Assembly (NCBI GenBank): GCA_049522565.1
Contig: JBEKNT010000017.1
Location: 1 to 34,821, forward strand
Length of the DNA stretch: 34,821 nucleotides
Direction of reading: 5' to 3'
Source of the DNA: JASHVB01 sp049522565
GTDB lineage: Bacteria; Pseudomonadota; Alphaproteobacteria; Acetobacterales; Acetobacteraceae
Part shown: one piece after another, positions 30,989 to 34,821 of the stretch
How positions within the stretch are numbered: position 1 is the first letter of the stretch
Layout: each line of letters begins with the position of its first letter
Made by a program: the position numbers and the translations under genes
The notes under the pieces: model-generated
Seen by the model: only the letters and a program-made list of their open reading frames with translations
Told to the model about the DNA's origin: nothing
Databases searched by the model: none

Positions 30989-33490
30989 ATGACAACTGCA
31001 ATCGCGGCGACAGCTTTCATCGATACGCTCGGGGTCAATACGCACCTCGACTTCGGTGGGACATATGCCGATCTCACGCAGGTCGAGGCGAATCTGGAAT
31101 ATCTTGGCGTGCCGAACGTGCGGGACTCCGCCGAGACAGCCACTGACGCACAGACCTGGTTGGAAGTATCCCAGGCGACCGGCGTCAAATTCGACGACTA
31201 CATCGCCGAGACCTCGCAGGCCGGCATGCAGACCGACATCGGCTATATGACGCAACTCGCTGACGAGGGAATCCTCAATGCCATCGAGGGCGGCGATGAG
31301 GAAGATGACTCCTATCCGCAGTCGCTAGGCAACACGGTAGCGGCGACGGCGCTGGTACAGCGGCAGCTCTATGCCCTCGGTCAGCAGCTAAAGCTGCCCG
31401 TCATCAACATGAGCTTCGGCGCCGGCTGGACCGCCGCGAACGACTGGGAAGGCGACTACGGCTCGGTTGGCAATCTGTCGGCCTATGCCACCTATGCCAA
31501 CGCGCACACCTATCCGAACGTCGGCCAGTTGCCGAACGCGGCGATTGAGGCACTCAATTCGGATGCCAAGCTGGCGGCGACCACCCGGCCGGTGATGACC
31601 ACCGAAATCGGCTGGACCACGACCAGTTTCAGTGAAACGGCCATCGCCCAGTATGCCGTCGATGCGACGTTCGACGGGATCGCCGACGGCGACGCGGCGA
31701 TGTACTTCTATGCGTTGTACGACGACAGCTCCGGCGACTTTGGCCTGTTCAACGCCGATGGCACGGCGCGGCCGGCCGCCACGGCGCTGCACAACCTGAC
31801 CACCCTGCTGGCCGATACCGGCGCGACCGCGGCCACGTTCACACCAGGCTCGCTGAACTACAGCCTGTCCGGCACGCAATCCACCGACAACGCGATACTG
31901 ATCGAGAAGTCCAATGGTTCCTTCTGGATCGGGCTGTGGAATGAGGGCGGCGCCACGCATACCGTGACCGTGACGCTTCCCGCGGCGGCAGCCGAAATCG
32001 AGGTCTTCGATACGATCACCGGGACCTCGTCGATCGAGAGCGCCAGCAATGCCAATAGCGTAGCGGTCAGCCTGGGCAGCGATCCCCTGCTGATCGAGGT
32101 CGTTCCTGCCGCCGCCAGTTCCAGCGGCGGCAGTGGAAGCTCGACCACAACGACAACAACAGGCAGCGGCAGCGGAACATCGACGACGCCGACCGGCCCG
32201 ACCTTCACCCTGCCGAGCAGTGAAACCACGACAACCGGCAGCACCGTTGCGGTCACCGGCGTGTCGGTCACCGATGCGTTCGCCGCCAGTAACCCTGGCA
32301 CGCTGGTTTTGAATCTCAGCGACACCTCCGGATTGCTCGCGATGACCTCCGGCGGCACCCAGCTTGCCGGTTCCGGCACCCATGCCATGTCGGTCACCGG
32401 CACCTTGGCGCAGATCAACGCCGATCTCGCCACGCTGTCCTACACTGCTGGCAGCAATGCCGGCGGCGACACGATCATCGTCGACGTCTGGGATCAGGCC
32501 GGCCTTGAAGGCACCAAGACCATCGAGGTCACCGTCGCCGCGTCAGCATCGACATCCACATCGACATCCACATCGACCACACCGGCAACTGGCCCCGCCA
32601 TCACCGTGCCGGCCGGCGAGAGCGTCAGCACCGGGTCTACCACCACGGTGACAGGAACCTCGGTCGCCGACGCATTTGCTGCCAGCAATCCCGGGACGAT
32701 GGTGCTGAATGTCAGCGACGCCACGGGATTGCTCGCGATGACCTCCGGCGGCACCAGGCTTGCGGGCTCCGGCAGCCATGCCATGTCGGTTGCCGGCACG
32801 CTGGCGCAGATCAACGCCGATCTCGCCACGCTGTCCTACACCGCCGGCAGCACCGCCGGCACCGACACGATTTCGGTGAATGTCTGGGATCAGGCCGGGC
32901 TCGACTCCACCAAGACCATCGGTGTGACGGTGGCCGCGAATCCGACCATCGTCATCGCCGCGTCGAACGCCGATCCGACAGAACTGGTCAGCAACACTGT
33001 CATCACCGCGACCATCGGCAACCACATGATTTTCATTGGTGGAACCGGCGATACGATCACGGCGACCGGCGGCACGGAGACAGTGCAGGCGTTCGCCGGC
33101 GGCAACACGATCACCACCGGCGCCGGCAACGACTCGATCAGCTTCGGCGGCAGCGGCAATACGATCAATGCCGGCGCCGGCAGCAACACCTTGCAGGACA
33201 GCGGCAGCAACAACACGATCGTCATGCCCGGAGCCGGCCAGGGTTTCGACAACGTGTTCGGCTATGTGCTGCAGAACGGCGACACGCTTGATTTCCGCGC
33301 CGCGCTTGCGGAAACCGCCTGGAACGGCTCATCGGCGACGCTCGGAAACTTCTTGCATGTCACCACATCCGGCGCCAATGCGATCATCTCGCTCAGCTAC
33401 ACCAGTGGCGGCAGCGGGATGCAAATCGCCGAGCTTGAAGGCGCCGGCCAGGTGACACTGTCCAGCCTGCTGACGCATTCGATCACCTGA
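30989..33490 (+). CDS. Secreted GH-A-clan glycosidase-like protein with tandem repeats and RTX-like C-terminus
   Basis: An 833-residue protein. Residues 1-370 look like a (beta/alpha)8 glycosidase: GVNTHLDFGGTYADLTQVEA then YLGVPNVRD, acid/base candidate E104 in AIEGGDEED (family pattern EGxNE, here D before E), and nucleophile candidate E206 in MTTEIGW. A Ser/Thr/Gly linker (about 375-402) leads to two near-identical domains of about 115 residues (405-518, 537-651), then RTX-like Gly/Asn/Asp repeats (about 683-745). No N-terminal signal peptide is present, so type I secretion by the C-terminal signal is expected. No type I exporter is encoded here. Its position beside the EPS locus suggests a polymer-modifying or adhesive role. 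Confidence 0.85.
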   Translation: MTTAIAATAFIDTLGVNTHLDFGGTYADLTQVEANLEYLGVPNVRDSAETATDAQTWLEVSQATGVKFDDYIAETSQAGMQTDIGYMTQLADEGILNAIEGGDEEDDSYPQSLGNTVAATALVQRQLYALGQQLKLPVINMSFGAGWTAANDWEGDYGSVGNLSAYATYANAHTYPNVGQLPNAAIEALNSDAKLAATTRPVMTTEIGWTTTSFSETAIAQYAVDATFDGIADGDAAMYFYALYDDSSGDFGLFNADGTARPAATALHNLTTLLADTGATAATFTPGSLNYSLSGTQSTDNAILIEKSNGSFWIGLWNEGGATHTVTVTLPAAAAEIEVFDTITGTSSIESASNANSVAVSLGSDPLLIEVVPAAASSSGGSGSSTTTTTTGSGSGTSTTPTGPTFTLPSSETTTTGSTVAVTGVSVTDAFAASNPGTLVLNLSDTSGLLAMTSGGTQLAGSGTHAMSVTGTLAQINADLATLSYTAGSNAGGDTIIVDVWDQAGLEGTKTIEVTVAASASTSTSTSTSTTPATGPAITVPAGESVSTGSTTTVTGTSVADAFAASNPGTMVLNVSDATGLLAMTSGGTRLAGSGSHAMSVAGTLAQINADLATLSYTAGSTAGTDTISVNVWDQAGLDSTKTIGVTVAANPTIVIAASNADPTELVSNTVITATIGNHMIFIGGTGDTITATGGTETVQAFAGGNTITTGAGNDSISFGGSGNTINAGAGSNTLQDSGSNNTIVMPGAGQGFDNVFGYVLQNGDTLDFRAALAETAWNGSSATLGNFLHVTTSGANAIISLSYTSGGSGMQIAELEGAGQVTLSSLLTHSIT
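32201..32941 (+). repeat. Tandem repeat inside the RTX glycosidase gene
   Basis: Two units (32201-32540 and 32597-32941) encode the two repeated domains and share long identical DNA runs, such as the stretch translating to AQINADLATLSYTAG and that for GLLAMTSGGT. Between them is a short microsatellite of the 12-base unit ACATCGACATCC (about 32550-32580) that codes for alternating Ser/Thr. The near-identity at DNA level indicates recent duplication or gene conversion. Confidence 0.8.
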
Positions 33491-33525
33491 CACTCTTTGG
33501 CCGCAACACACGCCGAGGTGGTGCG

Positions 33526-34821
33526 TCATCGGCCAGCGTCAGCCATTGGCGCGCCACCATACGGCCCGCGGTTTCCATAGCCCTGCGGCGGCAGATAACC
33601 GTCCGGCCGCGCCTCTGCCATGGCACGGTCAACATATTGCAGCGCACCGCTGGTATTTCCGGCACCCAGCATGCTCAGCGCTGAGGCAACGTCGCCCGCC
33701 ACGCGGCTTGCACCCGGAGCGTCACCCGCGGCTGGCGTGACCGGCCGAAACACGAGTTGCAACTGCGCCTCTTCCAGATACTGCCGCGCGGCGTCGATAC
33801 GTCCCGCCTGTAGCGCGGCACGCGCCATCTCCAGTCGTGCACGCGGAACGATCTGCCGCGGCTCGCCATAAGCCGCATCCGCGCTGCGCGTGACCGGCAC
33901 ATCCTCGGCACGCGCGGGACTGTCGGAGTCAGGCAGCACCGGTTGGGGAGCGGCACCGGACGGTGCATGACGCAGCCGGTCGAGCGCCGCCTGCATCGCG
34001 CCGAAATCGGTTTGTGCGACGTGTTGCGGGCGCTGCCGGTCAGGGCTGGCAGCAACCCGGGCGGAGGTCGCAACCCCGGTCCGCGCATCGACTTCCGGCG
34101 GTGCGGGTGCGGACGCGGCGGACGCGGCCGGCAATTGTTGCGGCGGATCCCGCGGCAGGGGCGGCGGCAGTGGCAGCGGCGCGGGCGGCTCGGCTGCCTG
34201 CGCAACCTGTGCCGGCGCCGCAGCCGGGGCGGCCGATCCGGTTTGTTCCGAACCCGGCCTTGCCTCGGGTGCCGGCGGATTCGCCGCTTGCGCCGCTGCA
34301 TGCTCCCGTGTCGCGTCGAGCTGACGCATCTGCGCCGCTTCCGCCGCACGCTGCTGCTGCAATGCGTCGAGGTCGTGCCGCGCCTGATCCGCCTGATTGT
34401 GCAACGATGACACGCTTTGCGACGCCTGCGCCATCTCAGCCTGCAATCGCTGCAACTGCTGCTCCAGTGCCTCACGTCGCGCCCGCAGCGCGGCGGTCTG
34501 ATCAGCCGGAGACGACGAAGGTGCCGGTTGCTGATCGGCCTGCCGCTGCGGCAACGGCGCGGACACCGGCTGAGTTTGGCTCGGAGTCGCAACAGTTGAC
34601 GCCTGCTCCGCCGGCCTGCCGGCGGGAGCATTGCCGGCCGCGTGGTCGGCAGTCACAGCCGGCGCATGGTCAGGGGCACCGGCAAACACCCCACGGAATC
34701 GGTTGAGCACGACCGCGGGATCGCCAAACGACGCGACGAACAGCAGCACCAGGCCTGCCACCGTCGCCAGACCACCGAACAGGAAGCGCAACAAATCGGC
34801 CTCACTTTCAGGCTGTCGCCG
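33526..34821 (-). CDS. Membrane-anchored coiled-coil, Pro/Ala-rich protein (5' end beyond window)
   Basis: At least 422 residues, with the frame still open at the window edge: the codons upstream of TTG 34794 translate to RRQPESEAD without a stop or start, so the true start is probably outside. One membrane helix (FLFGGLATVAGLVLLFVASF) is followed by a Gln/Ala-rich coiled coil (about 100-165 counted from 34794), a long Pro/Ala stretch (about 170-250), and a helical C-terminal part with two TPR-like pairs (ARLEMARAALQAGRIDAARQ and ASALSMLGAGNTSGALQYVD). I do not recognise a named family. It could be an envelope scaffold. Confidence 0.75.
   Translation of the reverse strand, partial: RRQPESEADLLRFLFGGLATVAGLVLLFVASFGDPAVVLNRFRGVFAGAPDHAPAVTADHAAGNAPAGRPAEQASTVATPSQTQPVSAPLPQRQADQQPAPSSSPADQTAALRARREALEQQLQRLQAEMAQASQSVSSLHNQADQARHDLDALQQQRAAEAAQMRQLDATREHAAAQAANPPAPEARPGSEQTGSAAPAAAPAQVAQAAEPPAPLPLPPPLPRDPPQQLPAASAASAPAPPEVDARTGVATSARVAASPDRQRPQHVAQTDFGAMQAALDRLRHAPSGAAPQPVLPDSDSPARAEDVPVTRSADAAYGEPRQIVPRARLEMARAALQAGRIDAARQYLEEAQLQLVFRPVTPAAGDAPGASRVAGDVASALSMLGAGNTSGALQYVDRAMAEARPDGYLPPQGYGNRGPYGGAPMADAGR

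Noticed and set aside
32546..32582. Short regular repeats that could suggest a CRISPR-like array.
   Set aside because: The 12-base units are in frame, encode Ser/Thr and have no spacers, so this is a coding microsatellite. No CRISPR array is seen anywhere in the window.

Overview
The window is GC-rich, densely packed, and carries genes typical of alphaproteobacteria: a DUF3551-like secreted protein, a CYP199A-like P450, and Gum/Wz-type exopolysaccharide (EPS) genes. An Acetobacteraceae- or Rhizobiales-like alphaproteobacterium is the best guess. This is inference from protein style; no rRNA or other phylogenetic marker is present. I saw no tRNA, rRNA, CRISPR array or transposase.

Layout. (1) 93-2772, minus: an ABC importer operon of the nitrate/sulfonate/taurine type (substrate-binding protein, ATPase, permease). 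(2) 2773-3391: a gene-free gap with a 58-bp-arm inverted repeat. (3) 3392-9940: metabolic and accessory genes: nitroreductase, NUDIX hydrolase, FMN-binding PNPOx-fold protein, CYP199A-like P450 with a small membrane protein, MBL-fold hydrolase, a two-domain EthD-like protein and an EamA exporter, with GC-rich palindromic repeats between them. (4) 10000-12052, plus: a coupled methyltransferase / ArnC-like glycosyltransferase / ArnE-like small transporter operon. (5) 12116-15418: lytic transglycosylase, a sigma-54 enhancer-binding protein (EBP), and two small unknown proteins. (6) 15563-16985: phosphoribosyltransferase plus HAD phosphatase. (7) 16922-30154: a large EPS/capsule locus, mostly minus strand. 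It has an initiating sugar-phosphate transferase, Wza-like lipoprotein, Wzc/GumC-like chain-length protein, a kinase-like protein that has lost its ATP-binding motifs, two GT4s, a GT2, a beta-helix lyase-like protein, a Wzy-like polymerase and an acyltransferase. (8) 30989-33490: a large secreted GH-A-type glycosidase-like protein with a C-terminal RTX-like region. (9) 33526 to the window end: a membrane-anchored coiled-coil protein, cut by the edge.

Main result. I found a set of -24/-12 (sigma-54) promoter sequences in intergenic DNA, correctly oriented. One matches TGGCAC-N5-TTGC perfectly (29005-29019, minus) in front of the EPS operon, with a one-mismatch copy 82 bp upstream. One-mismatch sites also precede the secreted double-cysteine-module protein (20645-20659, plus) and the orphan 118-aa protein (14945-14959, minus). 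A two-mismatch site faces the Wzy operon (20570-20584, minus), and another lies upstream of the RTX glycosidase (30587-30601, plus). The EBP gene in the same window (13275-14486) is a natural candidate activator and has no recognisable sensor domain. Together these suggest a self-contained sigma-54-controlled EPS system that includes two unknown small proteins.
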